A stretch of DNA of 64,000 nt, taken from contig JABLXQ010000048.1 of the NCBI GenBank assembly GCA_013178375.1, positions 1-64,000 on the forward strand. The letters run 5' to 3'. The stretch comes from Gammaproteobacteria bacterium. GTDB taxonomy: Bacteria > Pseudomonadota > Gammaproteobacteria > Pseudomonadales > Ketobacteraceae. Both the position numbers and the translations under genes were made by a program. Shown in pieces: positions 38,957-49,674 of the stretch (positions within the stretch are counted from its first letter, which is position 1; every line of letters starts with the position of its first letter). The notes beneath the pieces are model-generated. The model was not told the DNA's origin and ran no database searches. It worked only from the letters and a program-made list of their open reading frames with translations.

Positions 38957-39751
38957 ATGGGAAACAAGAATCCGGCGAGCATTCATGCGACAGTTCAGCG
39001 GGTGCTGGCAGCCCTGTGTCTGGGGCTGATGCTGGCCGGCTGCGTCACCGAAACCGACAACCGTCTGGAGCAGAACAAGGATCCGCACAAGGCGGCCCGC
39101 GCTTACGTGGATGCCGGCATGATGTACATGCAGCGCAACCAGATGGATAACGCCCACCGCACCCTGATGCGGGCGTACGAAATCGCTCCGAACGATCCGG
39201 CCGTCAACAATGCCGTTGCGCTGTTCTTCAGTCTGGAGGGCGATCATTCCCAGACCGAAAAGCATTTCAAGAAAGCCTTATCGAACGATCCGGACTTTTC
39301 CCAGGCCCGCAACAACTACGCCGCCTATCTGTTCAAGCGCGGCGAGTATGCCCAGGCGGTCGAGCATCTGGAGCGCGTCACCAAGGATTACCGTTATGAC
39401 AAGCGCTACACCGCCTATGAAAATCTTGGGTTGTGCTACCTGAGGATCGGTGACACCGACAAGGCGCTGGCGTCGTTCACCCGGGCGCTGAAACTGAATA
39501 ATGGTCTGCCGATTTCCACGCTGGAGATCGCCGAAATCAAGTTCCAGCGCGGCGAAAATGCGGTGGCGATGGATTACCTGACACGGCATGAAAAGTTGTC
39601 AAAACCCAACCCTAAACAGTTGTGGCTCGGTATTCGCTTGCAGCGTATATTAGGCGACCAAAACAAGCTGGGCAGTTACGAGTTGCAGCTGCGCAACATG
39701 TTCCCCGCTTCCCCCGAATATCAGGCTTATAAGGCATCACTCAGCTCATGA
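38957..39751 (+). CDS. pilW: Type IV pilus biogenesis/stability lipoprotein PilW (PilF)
   Basis: 264 aa. The signal ends in the lipobox LAGC, so it is an outer-membrane lipoprotein. Tandem TPR motifs follow (about residues 45-200). PilW/PilF pilots the PilQ secretin to the outer membrane. The position between rlmN and rodZ is the standard one. It overlaps rodZ by 4 bases. Confidence 0.9.
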   Translation: MGNKNPASIHATVQRVLAALCLGLMLAGCVTETDNRLEQNKDPHKAARAYVDAGMMYMQRNQMDNAHRTLMRAYEIAPNDPAVNNAVALFFSLEGDHSQTEKHFKKALSNDPDFSQARNNYAAYLFKRGEYAQAVEHLERVTKDYRYDKRYTAYENLGLCYLRIGDTDKALASFTRALKLNNGLPISTLEIAEIKFQRGENAVAMDYLTRHEKLSKPNPKQLWLGIRLQRILGDQNKLGSYELQLRNMFPASPEYQAYKASLSS

Positions 39752-40830
39752 CCGCGTCGCCTGGCGAACCTGTTTCCACTTCATCCTCGTCGGACAACGG
39801 TTACGACAAGGCGCCGAGCGTTTCGCCCGGCGGGCAGTTGCAGAAAGCCCGCAAGGAACGCAATCTTGAAATCGCTGCGGTGGCGCAACAGCTGAACCTG
39901 TCGCCGGGCGTGGTACGGGCACTGGAAGCGGATGACTACCGGATGTTGCCCAACGCGACGTTCGTGAAAGGCTATCTGCGCAGCTATGCGAGAGTGGTGG
40001 GCATTGCCGGTGACGACCTGGTGCGGGCATATGAAACCCTGACCGGCCGCAACAAGCCGGTGGTGGTTGAGCCCGTGGCGCCGCCCCGGATTCGCGAATC
40101 CAGTAACAGTCTCAAATACGCGATCATTGCATTGCTGGTGGCGGGTCTGCTGGGCCTGGTGCTCTGGCTGATGCCGGGCGAGCCGGAACGAACGGAAACC
40201 CCCAAGGCCATCGTGACCGATCCCGCTGCGTTGGCCAGTGCCGATGACGGTGATCTTGATGACAGTGCGGCTGCCAGTGCCGGGTCTGCCGGTCGGCCGG
40301 CTGTGGCCGACGCAAAAGAGGAAGTGGCGAGCGCTGCGAGCGGCAGCGACGATGCTGAAAATCGTGATGGCGAGAGCGGCTTTGCCCTGGTGACGCCGGA
40401 AGTGGCAGTCACGGCCACCGGGAATCCTGTCTCCGCGCCGGAGACTCCTGAAACGCTCCCTGGTCCGTCGGTTGCTGCGCCGGAGATTGTCGTGCCCGCC
40501 GCCCCGGTGGAAACGCAGGAATCCCTGCCGGTTGCGTCCGAACCGGTCCAGGCTGAGCCGGCTCCGGCTGTTCCCCCGTCTGGCCGGGGCATGCTCAAGC
40601 TGGCCTTCAGTGGCGATTGCTGGGTTGAAGTTCGCGATGTGCGTGGCAAGATGGTTTTCTCGTCCCTCAAGCGGGCCGGGGATGATGTGACCCTGAATGT
40701 GGCCGTTCCCGTCAGTGTCAAACTCGGCAACGGGGATGTGGTTGCCGTCACGTTCAATGGCAAGCAGGTGGCGTTTTCCACCACACCCAGCCGCAAGGTG
40801 ATCCGCTTGACGCTGGGCGAATCCGACTGA
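39748..40830 (+). CDS. rodZ: Cell-shape protein RodZ
   Basis: 360 aa. An N-terminal Xre-type HTH (about residues 28-95) binds MreB and a single TM lies at about 124-143. A long Ala/Pro/Glu-rich periplasmic linker follows, and the C-terminal DUF4115 beta domain (about 285-358) includes the typical CWVEVRD. Coupled to pilW by ATGA overlap; ispG starts 30 bases later. Confidence 0.92.
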   Translation: MTASPGEPVSTSSSSDNGYDKAPSVSPGGQLQKARKERNLEIAAVAQQLNLSPGVVRALEADDYRMLPNATFVKGYLRSYARVVGIAGDDLVRAYETLTGRNKPVVVEPVAPPRIRESSNSLKYAIIALLVAGLLGLVLWLMPGEPERTETPKAIVTDPAALASADDGDLDDSAAASAGSAGRPAVADAKEEVASAASGSDDAENRDGESGFALVTPEVAVTATGNPVSAPETPETLPGPSVAAPEIVVPAAPVETQESLPVASEPVQAEPAPAVPPSGRGMLKLAFSGDCWVEVRDVRGKMVFSSLKRAGDDVTLNVAVPVSVKLGNGDVVAVTFNGKQVAFSTTPSRKVIRLTLGESD

Positions 40831-40860
40831 TCGTTTTACACCCTTGGCAGGAGTGCCAAT

Positions 40861-41997
40861 ATGCATAGCGAATCCCCCATCAAGCGCCGCAAATCCCGTC
40901 AGATCATGGTAGGCAAGGTGCCGGTCGGTGGGGATGCACCCATCACCGTGCAGAGCATGACCAACACTGAAACCTGTGACGTTGAAGCTACCGTGGGTCA
41001 GATCATGCGCATGGAAGATGCCGGGGTCGATATCGTGCGGGTATCGGTGCCGTCATTGGAAGCGGCGGATGCATTCGGCGAAATCAGGAAACGGGTCAAT
41101 GTGCCGCTGGTGGCGGATATTCACTTTGACTACAAGATTGCGCTGGCGGTGGCCGAAAAGGGCGTGGACTGCCTGCGCATCAACCCGGGCAATATCGGCC
41201 GCGAAGACCGCATCCGTGCGGTGGTTGATGCCGCCCGTGACAAGAACATCCCGATCCGGGTGGGCGTGAACGCCGGCTCGCTGGAAAAGGAACTGCAGAA
41301 GAAGTACGGCGAGCCGACGCCGGAAGCGCTGGTGGAATCCGCCATGCGCCATGTCGACATTCTCGACAAGATGAATTTCCACAATTTCAAGTTGAGCCTG
41401 AAAGCATCCAACGTGTTCATGACGATGGCGGCTTACCGGCTGATCGCGGCCCAGATCGACAATCCCCTGCATCTGGGGGTGACGGAAGCGGGCGCACTGC
41501 GTTCCGGCACCGTGAAATCCGCCATCGCCCTGGGCGGGTTGCTGCTGGAAGGCATCGGCGACACCCTGCGCATCTCCCTGGCGGCAGACCCGGTGGAAGA
41601 AGTGAAGGTGGGCTTCGAGATTCTGAAAAGCCTGGGCCTACGCACCAAGGGCATCAACCTGATCGCCTGTCCCAGCTGCTCACGTCAGAACTTCGATGTG
41701 ATCTCCACCGTGAATGCTCTGGAAGCCCGGCTGGAAGACATCAAAATGCCGCTGGATGTGGCCATCATCGGTTGCATCGTCAACGGACCGGGTGAAGCCA
41801 AGGAAGTGCATGTCGGCCTCACCGGAGGCACTCCCGCCAACCTGATCTACCGCGATGGCAAACCCAGCCACAAGGTGTCGCCGGAAGAGCTGGTGGATGA
41901 GCTGGAACGGGTCATCCGCGCCCGGGTGGCGGAAGTGGAAGCCAACCCCGAAGCGGCCCCCGAAAAGCTCCGGCCAAAGATAACACTGGGCGTATGA
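40861..41997 (+). CDS. ispG: 4-hydroxy-3-methylbut-2-en-1-yl diphosphate synthase (flavodoxin)
   Basis: 378 aa [4Fe-4S] enzyme (GcpE) of the MEP isoprenoid pathway, acting before IspH. Cluster cysteines are in [11 protein letters not shown] and the later [12 protein letters not shown]. The N-terminal TIM barrel shows [10 protein letters not shown] and [11 protein letters not shown]. As a cluster protein it depends on Fe-S assembly. Located between rodZ and hisS, as in Pseudomonas. Confidence 0.97.
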   Translation: MHSESPIKRRKSRQIMVGKVPVGGDAPITVQSMTNTETCDVEATVGQIMRMEDAGVDIVRVSVPSLEAADAFGEIRKRVNVPLVADIHFDYKIALAVAEKGVDCLRINPGNIGREDRIRAVVDAARDKNIPIRVGVNAGSLEKELQKKYGEPTPEALVESAMRHVDILDKMNFHNFKLSLKASNVFMTMAAYRLIAAQIDNPLHLGVTEAGALRSGTVKSAIALGGLLLEGIGDTLRISLAADPVEEVKVGFEILKSLGLRTKGINLIACPSCSRQNFDVISTVNALEARLEDIKMPLDVAIIGCIVNGPGEAKEVHVGLTGGTPANLIYRDGKPSHKVSPEELVDELERVIRARVAEVEANPEAAPEKLRPKITLGV

Positions 41998-42004
41998 TCT
42001 GGCT

Positions 42005-42039
42005 TATAATCGGGCGCCTTGCCGAGGGGCATGCGCCCG
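42005..42039 (+). promoter_or_regulatory. hisS promoter -10 and leader hairpin
   Basis: TATAAT (42005-42010) is followed at once by a strong hairpin: outer stem CGGGCGC/GCGCCCG (42011-42017 with 42033-42039) and inner stem TGCC/GGCA. It would form at the very 5' end of the hisS transcript. No U-tract follows. Confidence 0.45.
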
Positions 42040-42062
42040 TAACAGCCTAAGGATTCACCGTT

Positions 42063-43340
42063 TTGACCCAGCGTATCAAAGCCATTCGCGGCATGAATGA
42101 CATCCTGCCGCAGGATTCCCCCGTCTGGCAGTTTCTGGAAAGCCGCGTGCGCCAGTTGCTGAGCCAGTACGGCTATGGCGAAATCCGCCTGCCGATCGTC
42201 GAATACACCGACCTGTTCAAGCGTTCCATCGGCGAAGTCACCGACATCGTCGAAAAGGAAATGTACACCTTTGAAGACCGCAACGGCGAAAGCCTGACCC
42301 TGCGCCCCGAAGGCACCGCCAGCTGTGTGCGGGCAGGGGAAGAGCACGGCCTGCTGTACAATCAGGTGCAGCGCCTGTGGTACACCGGCCCTATGTTCCG
42401 CTATGAAAAACCCCAGAAAGGCCGTTACCGCCAGTTCCATCAGGTCGGGGTGGAAACTTTCGGCATGGGCACGCCGGACATCGACGCTGAACTCATCATC
42501 ATGACCGCGCGTCTGTGGCGTGATCTGGGCATTTCTGATCTGGTGACCCTGCAGCTGAACAGCCTGGGCTCCAACACTGCCCGCGCCGAGTTCCGTGCCG
42601 CGCTGGTCGCCTTCCTGCAGGAACGCCGCGAACAACTGGACGAGGACAGCAAGCGCCGTCTGGAATCCAATCCGCTGCGTGTGCTGGACAGCAAGGACCA
42701 GGGCACACAAGCCGTGCTGAAAAATGCGCCCAGCCTGCTGGATTTCCTCGACGCCGAATCCCGCGACCATTTCGAACAGCTCAAAGCCATGCTGACGGCG
42801 GCGGGGGTGAAATTCGAAATCAACTCCCGGCTGGTGCGCGGCCTGGATTACTACTGCAAGACCGTATTCGAGTGGGTGACCAGCGCGCTGGGGGCCCAGG
42901 GCACGGTCTGCGCCGGTGGCCGTTATGATGGCCTGGTGGAACAGCTGGGTGGCAAGGCCACGCCCGCTGTCGGTTTCGCCATGGGCATGGAACGGCTGGT
43001 GCTGCTGCTGGACGCTGCCGGCGTGGTGCAGCACCTGACGCCGGCTCCAGACGTGTATGTGGTGTCGGAAGATGCCACGGCCGCATTGCTGCTGGCGGAA
43101 TCCCTGCGCAATCAGGCGCCGTCGCTGAAAGTGCAGTGCCACTGCGGTGGTGGCAAATTCAAGAAGCAGTTGAAAAAGGCCGACGACATCGGCGCCCGCT
43201 TTGCACTGATCCTGGGTGAATCCGAGATCAGCAGCGGTCAGGTCGGCATCAAGTTTCTGCGCGAAGCGCGGGAACAAATCACGCTTTCCCAGACTCAACT
43301 TCACACCTTTTTTGCGCAAATCCTTGCAGCTCAGGAGTAA
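42063..43340 (+). CDS. hisS: Histidine--tRNA ligase
   Basis: 425 aa class II synthetase. Motif 1 region is near [14 protein letters not shown] and motif 2 is [12 protein letters not shown] followed by [24 protein letters not shown]. The histidine-specific GLDYY and motif 3 GFAMGMERL are present. It begins at TTG 42063, the codon that aligns with the family N-terminus ([13 protein letters not shown]); AAGGAT lies about 10 bases upstream. yfgM follows after 5 bases. Confidence 0.96.
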   Translation: MTQRIKAIRGMNDILPQDSPVWQFLESRVRQLLSQYGYGEIRLPIVEYTDLFKRSIGEVTDIVEKEMYTFEDRNGESLTLRPEGTASCVRAGEEHGLLYNQVQRLWYTGPMFRYEKPQKGRYRQFHQVGVETFGMGTPDIDAELIIMTARLWRDLGISDLVTLQLNSLGSNTARAEFRAALVAFLQERREQLDEDSKRRLESNPLRVLDSKDQGTQAVLKNAPSLLDFLDAESRDHFEQLKAMLTAAGVKFEINSRLVRGLDYYCKTVFEWVTSALGAQGTVCAGGRYDGLVEQLGGKATPAVGFAMGMERLVLLLDAAGVVQHLTPAPDVYVVSEDATAALLLAESLRNQAPSLKVQCHCGGGKFKKQLKKADDIGARFALILGESEISSGQVGIKFLREAREQITLSQTQLHTFFAQILAAQE

Positions 43341-43345
43341 TTTCC

Positions 43346-44032
43346 GTGGACGTCTACACAACCGAAGAACAACAAGTAGAAGCGATCAAGAAGTGGTGGC
43401 GAGCCAATGGCAACAGTGTGCTGATCGGCATCACCGTGGCCATCGTTGCCGTGCTGGGCTGGCAGCTGTTCAACCAGAACAAACGCGCCACGGGTGAATC
43501 CGCCGCTGCGTTGTATTCTGAGCTGCTGGAGACCTCCAATCTGGTGCAGCAGGATCGCATGGACAAGAATACCGCCGAGCTGGAAGGCCACGTGGCCACG
43601 TTCAATCATCTGGCCGCGCAGTTGAAGGATGATTTCACCAAGACTGAATACGCCGTGTTTGCGGCACTGCTGCTGGCGCGGGAAAAAGTGCAGACCGGCA
43701 AGCTGGACGAGGCGGTGACCGAACTGCAGTGGGCCAACGAGCACGCGAAAAGTGAAGCCCTGCGGCTGGTGGCCAATCTGCGTCTGGCGCGGGTGCTCGC
43801 AGCCAAAGGTGATCGTGAAGGCGCGCTGAAGCAGCTCGACAGCGTGGAGCCGGGTGCCCAGGCTGACAGCTACGAGGAAGTGCGCGGCGACATCTACGTG
43901 CTGTTGGGCGATAACGCCAAGGCGCGCGATGCCTACAAAAAAGCGATGGACCTGAGTTCCGCCAAGGCGAACGGCAGCAGCCGTCCGATCCTGAAAATCA
44001 AACACGACAACCTGCTGGTGGCTGACAAGTAA
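43346..44032 (+). CDS. yfgM: YfgM family ancillary SecYEG/BAM-operon protein
   Basis: 228 aa. One TM segment near residues 25-42 anchors a periplasmic TPR-like domain. The N-terminus TTEEQQVEAIKKWWRANG is the family signature (TPR_21). In E. coli YfgM associates with the chaperone PpiD at the translocon. GTG 43346 is preceded by CAGGAG at nine bases. It overlaps bamB by one base. Confidence 0.92.
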   Translation: MDVYTTEEQQVEAIKKWWRANGNSVLIGITVAIVAVLGWQLFNQNKRATGESAAALYSELLETSNLVQQDRMDKNTAELEGHVATFNHLAAQLKDDFTKTEYAVFAALLLAREKVQTGKLDEAVTELQWANEHAKSEALRLVANLRLARVLAAKGDREGALKQLDSVEPGAQADSYEEVRGDIYVLLGDNAKARDAYKKAMDLSSAKANGSSRPILKIKHDNLLVADK

Positions 44033-45234
44033 TGCGTTACTGGCTGCTCATACTACTGATCCCTTTCGCGCTGGCCGCCTGCAGCAACGACGATGACGAA
44101 GTGATTCCGCCGTCGCCGTTGCCGGTGTTCAAATCCGATGTCCAGGTGAAAAAGCTCTGGACCCAGAATGTCGGTGACGGGGTGGACGATGTCTACCTGA
44201 ACCTGAAGCCGGCGGTAACCGAGCGCTGGGTGTTTGCCGCCGCCATCAGTGGTGAGCTGGTGAAGATCGATCGTGCTACTGGCGATGTCGTCTGGGAAGT
44301 GGAAACCGAGCGCACCATCACGGGCGGTGTGAGCGCCGCCTATGGCGTGGTGGCATTTGGCACCGGCGACGGTGAAGTGGTGGTGCTGAATGAGGAAGAC
44401 GGCGCCATTCTGTGGAGCAAGAAGCTGGACGGCCAGATCATGGCGGCGCCGGCCATTGCGGCCGACCATATCCTGGTGCAGACGCTGAGCGGCCGCCTGC
44501 ATGGCCTGAAGCGGGAAGATGGCGCCGTGGCCTGGCTGTATGACACCTCCATTCCGATCCTGACCCTGCGGGGTGAAAGCAGCCCGGTCGTGGTAGGCGA
44601 GGTCACTCTGGCAGGCTTTGCCAACGGCAAACTGGCGGCGCTGGATACCAACACCGGTTTTGTCGGCTGGGAGCGCTCTATCGGCCAGTCGGAAGGCCGT
44701 TCCGAGCTGGAGCGCCTGATCGATCTGGATGGACGCTTCTGGGTGTCCGGCAAGACGGTGTATGCCGTGACCTATCAAGGCAACGCCTCCGCCATCGATA
44801 TTCCGTCCGGCCGTCTGTTATGGACGCGCAAGATGTCGTCCTATTCCGGCGTGTCTGAATTCCTGAGCCAGCTGTATGTGGTGGACGACGATGGCAAGCT
44901 GGCAGCGCTGGATGCCGTGAGTGGTACCGACCTGTGGCTGCAGGAAGGGTTGCGGGGTCGTCGTCTGTCGGCACCCACGGCCTATGACCGCTATGTGGTG
45001 GTGGGGGATTTTGCCGGTTACCTGCACTGGCTGTCCTACCAGGATGGCAGTTTCAAGGCCCGGGTGAAGGTGTCCTCCCGGCCCACCCGCAATCCCAATG
45101 CCAAACTGGGTCAGGCTGAGCCCAAGCGCACCGAAGACGGCTTGCGGGCGGAGCCTGTGGTGTATCAGGATATCGTTTATGTGCAGGGCAATGGTGGCGC
45201 GGTGGCCGCGTACCAGGTGATAGAGAAGAAATGA
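44032..45234 (+). CDS. bamB: Outer-membrane protein assembly factor BamB
   Basis: 400 aa lipoprotein with signal and lipobox LAAC, then eight PQQ-like beta-propeller blades carrying repeated GxLxALD/TGxxxW-type units. BamB scaffolds BamA in outer-membrane protein insertion. Its stop overlaps the der start by 4 bases, the common yfgM-bamB-der arrangement. Confidence 0.95.
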   Translation: MRYWLLILLIPFALAACSNDDDEVIPPSPLPVFKSDVQVKKLWTQNVGDGVDDVYLNLKPAVTERWVFAAAISGELVKIDRATGDVVWEVETERTITGGVSAAYGVVAFGTGDGEVVVLNEEDGAILWSKKLDGQIMAAPAIAADHILVQTLSGRLHGLKREDGAVAWLYDTSIPILTLRGESSPVVVGEVTLAGFANGKLAALDTNTGFVGWERSIGQSEGRSELERLIDLDGRFWVSGKTVYAVTYQGNASAIDIPSGRLLWTRKMSSYSGVSEFLSQLYVVDDDGKLAALDAVSGTDLWLQEGLRGRRLSAPTAYDRYVVVGDFAGYLHWLSYQDGSFKARVKVSSRPTRNPNAKLGQAEPKRTEDGLRAEPVVYQDIVYVQGNGGAVAAYQVIEKK

Positions 45235-46658
45235 AACCCGTAATCGCCCTGGTGGGCCGCCCCAACGTGGGCAAATCGACGCTGTTCAACCGGCTGACCA
45301 AGACCCGCGATGCGATTGTCGCGGACATGCCGGGGCTCACCCGCGACCGCCAGTATGGCGATGCAGCCTGGGGCGAACACCAGTTCATCGTGATCGATAC
45401 CGGCGGTATCACCGGCGATGAAGAAGGCGTCGATGTTCACATGCGCAACCAGTCGCTGCAGGCGGTGGAGGAAGCCCACGCCGTGCTGTTCATGGTGGAC
45501 GCGCAGGTGGGTCTGACGCCAGTGGACGAGTTGCTGGCGCAGACCCTGCGCCTGCGGCAGAAGCCGGTGTTCCTGGTGGTGAACAAGGTGGACGGCCTCA
45601 ACCCGGACGTGGTGACGGCCGACTTCTTCCGCCTGGGCATGGGCGATACCTATCCGATTGCGGCGGCGCATGGCCGTGGCGTGAGCCAGCTGATGGACTC
45701 GGTGTTTGCCGCGCTGCCTTCGCAGCCGGCCATCGAGGATCTGGGCGAAGGCGTTCCAACCGGCATCAAGATGGCCATTGTCGGCCGGCCCAATGTGGGC
45801 AAGTCCACCCTGGTGAACCGCATGCTGGGTGAAGAGCGCGTCATCGTGTTCGACATGCCCGGCACCACCCGCGACAGCGTGTACATTCCATTCGAGCGCC
45901 GTGACAAGCATTACACCATCATCGACACCGCTGGCGTGCGCAAACGCGGCAAGGTGTTCGAGTCGGTGGAGAAATTCTCCGTCATCAAAACCTTGCAGGC
46001 GGTGGAAGACGCCCATGTGGTGGTGATGGTGCTGGACGCTCGCGAAGGCGTGGTGGACCAGGACATGCACCTGCTGGGTTTCGTGCTGGAAACCGGGCGC
46101 TCGCTGGTGGTGGTGATCAACAAGTGGGACGGCATGTCCCACGATGACAAGCAGAAAGTCAAAACCGATATCGAACGCCGTCTGGGCTTTATCGATTTCG
46201 CGAAAATCCATTTCATTTCCGCCCTGCACGGCACCGGTGTGGGCGAGCTGTATGCCTCGATCCAGAAGGCGTACGAATCCGCGTTCAAGAAACTGTCGAC
46301 GCCTTTCCTCACCAAGATCCTGGAAGATGCGCTGACGGATCATCAGCCGCCGCTGGTGGGTGGCCGCCGTATCAAGCTGCGTTATGCGCACATGGGCGGC
46401 AGCAATCCTCCGCTGATCGTGATTCACGGTAACCAGACCGAGAGCGTGCCCAATTCCTACAAACGCTATCTGGAAAACACCTTCCGCAAGGTGATGGATC
46501 TGGAAGGCACGCCGATCCGGATCGAATTCAAGACCGGCGACAATCCTTTTGCAGGCAAGCGTAATATGCTGACGCCGCGCCAGGTCTACAAGAAGGAGCG
46601 GACGGTGACGCACCACAAGAAAAAGGAAAAGGCGAAAAAGAACAAGAAGCGGTTTTGA
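45231..46658 (+). CDS. der: Ribosome biogenesis GTPase Der (EngA)
   Basis: 475 aa with two GTPase domains in tandem: GRPNVGKST near residues 8-16 and again near 184-192, each with DxxG (DTGG, DTAG) and NKxD (NKVD, NKWD). A C-terminal KH-like domain and a very basic Lys-rich tail follow. It acts in 50S subunit maturation. Last gene of the rlmN-to-der run. Confidence 0.97.
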   Translation: MKPVIALVGRPNVGKSTLFNRLTKTRDAIVADMPGLTRDRQYGDAAWGEHQFIVIDTGGITGDEEGVDVHMRNQSLQAVEEAHAVLFMVDAQVGLTPVDELLAQTLRLRQKPVFLVVNKVDGLNPDVVTADFFRLGMGDTYPIAAAHGRGVSQLMDSVFAALPSQPAIEDLGEGVPTGIKMAIVGRPNVGKSTLVNRMLGEERVIVFDMPGTTRDSVYIPFERRDKHYTIIDTAGVRKRGKVFESVEKFSVIKTLQAVEDAHVVVMVLDAREGVVDQDMHLLGFVLETGRSLVVVINKWDGMSHDDKQKVKTDIERRLGFIDFAKIHFISALHGTGVGELYASIQKAYESAFKKLSTPFLTKILEDALTDHQPPLVGGRRIKLRYAHMGGSNPPLIVIHGNQTESVPNSYKRYLENTFRKVMDLEGTPIRIEFKTGDNPFAGKRNMLTPRQVYKKERTVTHHKKKEKAKKNKKRF

Positions 46659-46751
46659 TTTCTCGCCGGTTGTTGCGTAAATGGCGTTTTGCCCCGGGGC
46701 GGGCTGCGGTGACGGGGATCAGGATCGTCTGCCGCGTGTAAAGGAGTCGGC

Positions 46752-47405
46752 GTGCCAGAGGAGGCAGCTTCCATGCAGGAGCAGGAAGGCGTCATTCAGT
46801 ACCGGCTGGATTTTACAGCCGGCCCGGCACCGGATTACGGCCGTTTCGCACTGCTCAATTACTGGCGCAGCTATCTGTTCCGGCTCGGCCTGATCGGGCA
46901 GGACCCTCAGCGTTACGGTGGCCTGGGTTACGGCAATATTAGCGCCCGCCTGCAACCGGATTCCCTTTCGTTCATCGTCTCGGGCACCCAGACCGGCCAT
47001 CTGCCGCTGCTGTGTCGTCATCACTATGTGCGTGTGCTGGATTTCGACGTCATGCGCAATTATCTGCGCGCCGAAGGTCCGGTGCGGCCTTCCTCCGAAG
47101 CCCTGACCCACGCCAGTCTTTATGCGGCCCATTCTGCAATCCAGTGCGTGATGCATGTGCATTGTCCGCTGGTCTGGCGGCAGGCGCAGGTGCTGGGCAT
47201 TCCCTGTGTGGCGGCGAGTATCGGCTACGGTACCCCGGCGATGGCCGGGGCTGTGCGCGCACTGGCGCAGGCATCAGCCGGCAATGGCGTGATTGCCATG
47301 CTCGGTCACGAGGATGGCATCATCATTTATGGTGAGGATGAAGACAGTACTGGCGCGCTGCTGTGCGAGTTGCTGCGCCAAGCTTACGATCAGGCGCCCA
47401 GATAA
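46752..47405 (+). CDS. Class II aldolase/adducin family protein
   Basis: 217 aa. GLGYGNISARL and FIVSGTQTG match the class II aldolase phosphate-binding and substrate regions. The zinc ligands are suggested by MHVHCPLVW and by the His in GHEDGIIIYGED. Substrate is unknown; relatives act on sugar phosphates such as fuculose-1-P or methylthioribulose-1-P. GTG 46752 has AAGGAG six bases upstream; ATG 46773 also has a GGAGG. It overlaps the convergent DUF2914 gene by 16 bases. Confidence 0.8.
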   Translation: MPEEAASMQEQEGVIQYRLDFTAGPAPDYGRFALLNYWRSYLFRLGLIGQDPQRYGGLGYGNISARLQPDSLSFIVSGTQTGHLPLLCRHHYVRVLDFDVMRNYLRAEGPVRPSSEALTHASLYAAHSAIQCVMHVHCPLVWRQAQVLGIPCVAASIGYGTPAMAGAVRALAQASAGNGVIAMLGHEDGIIIYGEDEDSTGALLCELLRQAYDQAPR

Positions 47406-48235
47406 AAGCGGGTGCGCACCAGCAGCCGGTTGCGGTTGTCGGTGACGTCCACTTCCCACTGCCCCTGCTGATGACCGTGAATGGCCTTGCTGCCGAAGGT
47501 GCGCCACTGGTCGCCGCCCACGCCCACCTGCACCCGGGTAACCACTTTGCCATCACGCTTCCAGGTGTAGGTGAGGGTGTCGCCGGCGCGACCCTTGAGT
47601 TCGACGAACTGATGCAGCGACAGCGGGCTGGCAAGCGACAGGCCCGTCGTGGTCTGCAATGGTTTGCCGGGCTCGCGGCCCCGCATCACGGTGGTCAGGA
47701 CTGCGCGCTTCACAGCGGGCATGAGGATGTCGGTCTGCACCTGATGACGGTCGCTTGTCGTTGCGGAAGTGACGGAGGTCTGCACCCGTTTTACCGCTGT
47801 GGTGGACTGATCAAGCAGAGCCAGCTGCGCGCCGGGCTGGCTCGGGGTGAGGTCGGTTGATGTGGTGGTAATGGCCGGTTTCTTGTCTGCCGGTGCAGTG
47901 GGATCTTCCGCCTGGGTCGGTATCGGTTCAGCCTTCGTGTCAGCTGCGGCCACCGGCGTCGGGTTGGGAGCGGGAATCGCGGCGGTCGGTTCCATCTGGT
48001 CGGGGATTATCGGCTCGGGGGCCATCGACTCGGGCGATAGCGTCACCACTTCCATGCCACCATTCCCGTCGGTTTCCTGCATCATTCCAAACAGCAGAAA
48101 ACCAATCCCGCCCAGCGCGACTATCAGCGTACCCAGTGCCAATACCACCCGTCGCCACAGGATGACCTCGACGTATTCGGGGGCGGAATTCTCGATGTGG
48201 TTGAAGGTGGGGATGGTTTTCTTGTCGTTGGCCAT
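47390..48235 (-). CDS. DUF2914 domain membrane protein
   Basis: 281 aa. A short cytoplasmic N-terminus, one TM at about residues 26-48, and a Pro/Thr/Ala-rich periplasmic linker (about 50-160) lead to a C-terminal DUF2914 domain (about 185-281) with the typical GDTLTYTWKRDGKVV and SKAIHGHQQGQWEVDV. Function unknown. ATG 48235 has AAGGGA seven bases upstream. It follows xseA on the same strand after 71 bases. Confidence 0.8.
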   Translation of the reverse strand: MANDKKTIPTFNHIENSAPEYVEVILWRRVVLALGTLIVALGGIGFLLFGMMQETDGNGGMEVVTLSPESMAPEPIIPDQMEPTAAIPAPNPTPVAAADTKAEPIPTQAEDPTAPADKKPAITTTSTDLTPSQPGAQLALLDQSTTAVKRVQTSVTSATTSDRHQVQTDILMPAVKRAVLTTVMRGREPGKPLQTTTGLSLASPLSLHQFVELKGRAGDTLTYTWKRDGKVVTRVQVGVGGDQWRTFGSKAIHGHQQGQWEVDVTDNRNRLLVRTRFYLGA

Positions 48236-48306
48236 GGTGCGTCCCTTGTCGAAGCTGTCCGCCAGCATAGCGGGAAAGGTAGGTGCTCACAATGCAGTGA
48301 GACGCC

Positions 48307-49674
48307 TCAGGACGTTATGATTTCCGTCACGGTGCAGCGTAATTCACCCTGGCGCAGGCGGGCGCGCAGGCTGTCGCCGGGTTGCACCTGTTGCGTGTTC
48401 TGCACCACGTCGCCGCCGGGGGTTTGCAGGATGGAATAGCCGCGTCCGAGGGTGTTGAGCGGGCTGACGGTGTTGAGGCGCTGGGCCAGGTGGCCGATGT
48501 CGCGCCCTTCGCTATGCAGCCGGGCCTGCATGGCCTTCTGCAGGCTGCCGGACAGGGTTTCCAGCTGGCGCCTGCAGGCGAGCAGGGCATGCACGGGGGT
48601 GTGGGATTGCAGACGGGCGCGGGCGGTGTTGAGGTGACTTTGCTGCAGTTGCAGCTGGCGCTGGATCGACTGGCGCAGGCGCAGGTCCAGTTCGTCGAGC
48701 CGCTGCGCGTGTTCCTCCAGCCGCTTGCCCGGATGTTTCAGCTGCCGCGTCAGCCATTGCAGGCGCTGGCGATAATGGTCGATGCGGGACTGCATGAAAT
48801 CTTCCAGCCACTGTTCGTAGCCGGCCAGCGCTGACAGCATTTCGTCGGCATCGGCGCTGAGCAGTTCGGCAGCCGCCGACGGCGTGGGCGCGCGCAGGTC
48901 GGCGACAAAATCCGCGATGGTGAAATCGATCTGGTGGCCGACGGCGGAGACAACCGGCAGGTCGCTGGCGGCAATGGCCCGCGCCACTTTCTCATCGTTG
49001 AAGCTCCAGAGATCTTCCAGCGAACCGCCGCCACGCCCCACGATCAGCACGTCGCATTCCTGGCGCGCGTTGGCTTTGGCGATGGCGGCGCAGATCTGGG
49101 CCGGCGCTTCGTTGCCCTGCACCAGTGTGGGATAGACGATGATTTCGGTCAGCGGAAAGCGGCGCTGCAATACGCTGAGAATGTCGTGGATCGCCGCGCC
49201 GGTGGGGGAGGTGATCACGCCGATGCGACCGGGCCGCAGGGGCACCGGGCGTTTGCGGGCGTCGTCGAACAGCCCTTCCGCCTGCAATTTTGATTTCAGC
49301 TGTTCGAATGCCCGCTGCAGCGCGCCGAGGCCCGCCTGCTCCATCTGGTCGATGATGAGCTGGTAGTCGCCGCGCGGGGTGAACAGGCTGAGGCGGCCCC
49401 GCACCAGGACCTGCACGCCGTCTTTGGGTTTGAAATTCAGATGCAGGTTGTTGCCGCGAAACATGGCGCAACGCAGCTGGGCGTTGTCGTCTTTCAGCGT
49501 CAGGTAAATATGACCGGAACGGGGCTGCACCAGGTTGGAAATTTCCCCTTCCAGCCAGACGGCGGGAAACTGGTTTTCCAGCAGGTATTTCGCCGCGTTG
49601 TTCAGTTCCGAAACGGAAAAGACGTGGCGCTGGCGGTCGGGGTTGGCGGCGGGAGATGAGTTGAATTCAGGCAT
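48307..49674 (-). CDS. xseA: Exodeoxyribonuclease VII large subunit
   Basis: 455 aa. It has an N-terminal OB fold with FSVSELNNAAKYLLE and a catalytic region with GRIGVITSPTGAAIHD, GRGGGSLEDLW and SAVGHQIDFTIADFVADLRAPTPSAAAE. The C-terminal half is a long coiled coil. With XseB it degrades single-stranded DNA from both ends. ATG 49674 overlaps the apbE stop by 8 bases, so it is read through from the redox operon upstream. That neighbour is unusual for a DNA-repair gene. Confidence 0.95.
   Translation of the reverse strand: MPEFNSSPAANPDRQRHVFSVSELNNAAKYLLENQFPAVWLEGEISNLVQPRSGHIYLTLKDDNAQLRCAMFRGNNLHLNFKPKDGVQVLVRGRLSLFTPRGDYQLIIDQMEQAGLGALQRAFEQLKSKLQAEGLFDDARKRPVPLRPGRIGVITSPTGAAIHDILSVLQRRFPLTEIIVYPTLVQGNEAPAQICAAIAKANARQECDVLIVGRGGGSLEDLWSFNDEKVARAIAASDLPVVSAVGHQIDFTIADFVADLRAPTPSAAAELLSADADEMLSALAGYEQWLEDFMQSRIDHYRQRLQWLTRQLKHPGKRLEEHAQRLDELDLRLRQSIQRQLQLQQSHLNTARARLQSHTPVHALLACRRQLETLSGSLQKAMQARLHSEGRDIGHLAQRLNTVSPLNTLGRGYSILQTPGGDVVQNTQQVQPGDSLRARLRQGELRCTVTEIITS

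Noticed and set aside
40201-40600. Ala/Pro/Glu-rich stretch in rodZ as a repeat or separate gene
   Set aside because: It is the normal disordered periplasmic linker of RodZ between the TM and DUF4115.
41847-43361. 504-codon minus-strand frame opposite hisS
   Set aside because: Antisense to a clear hisS gene with all class II motifs; composition is that of a shadow.
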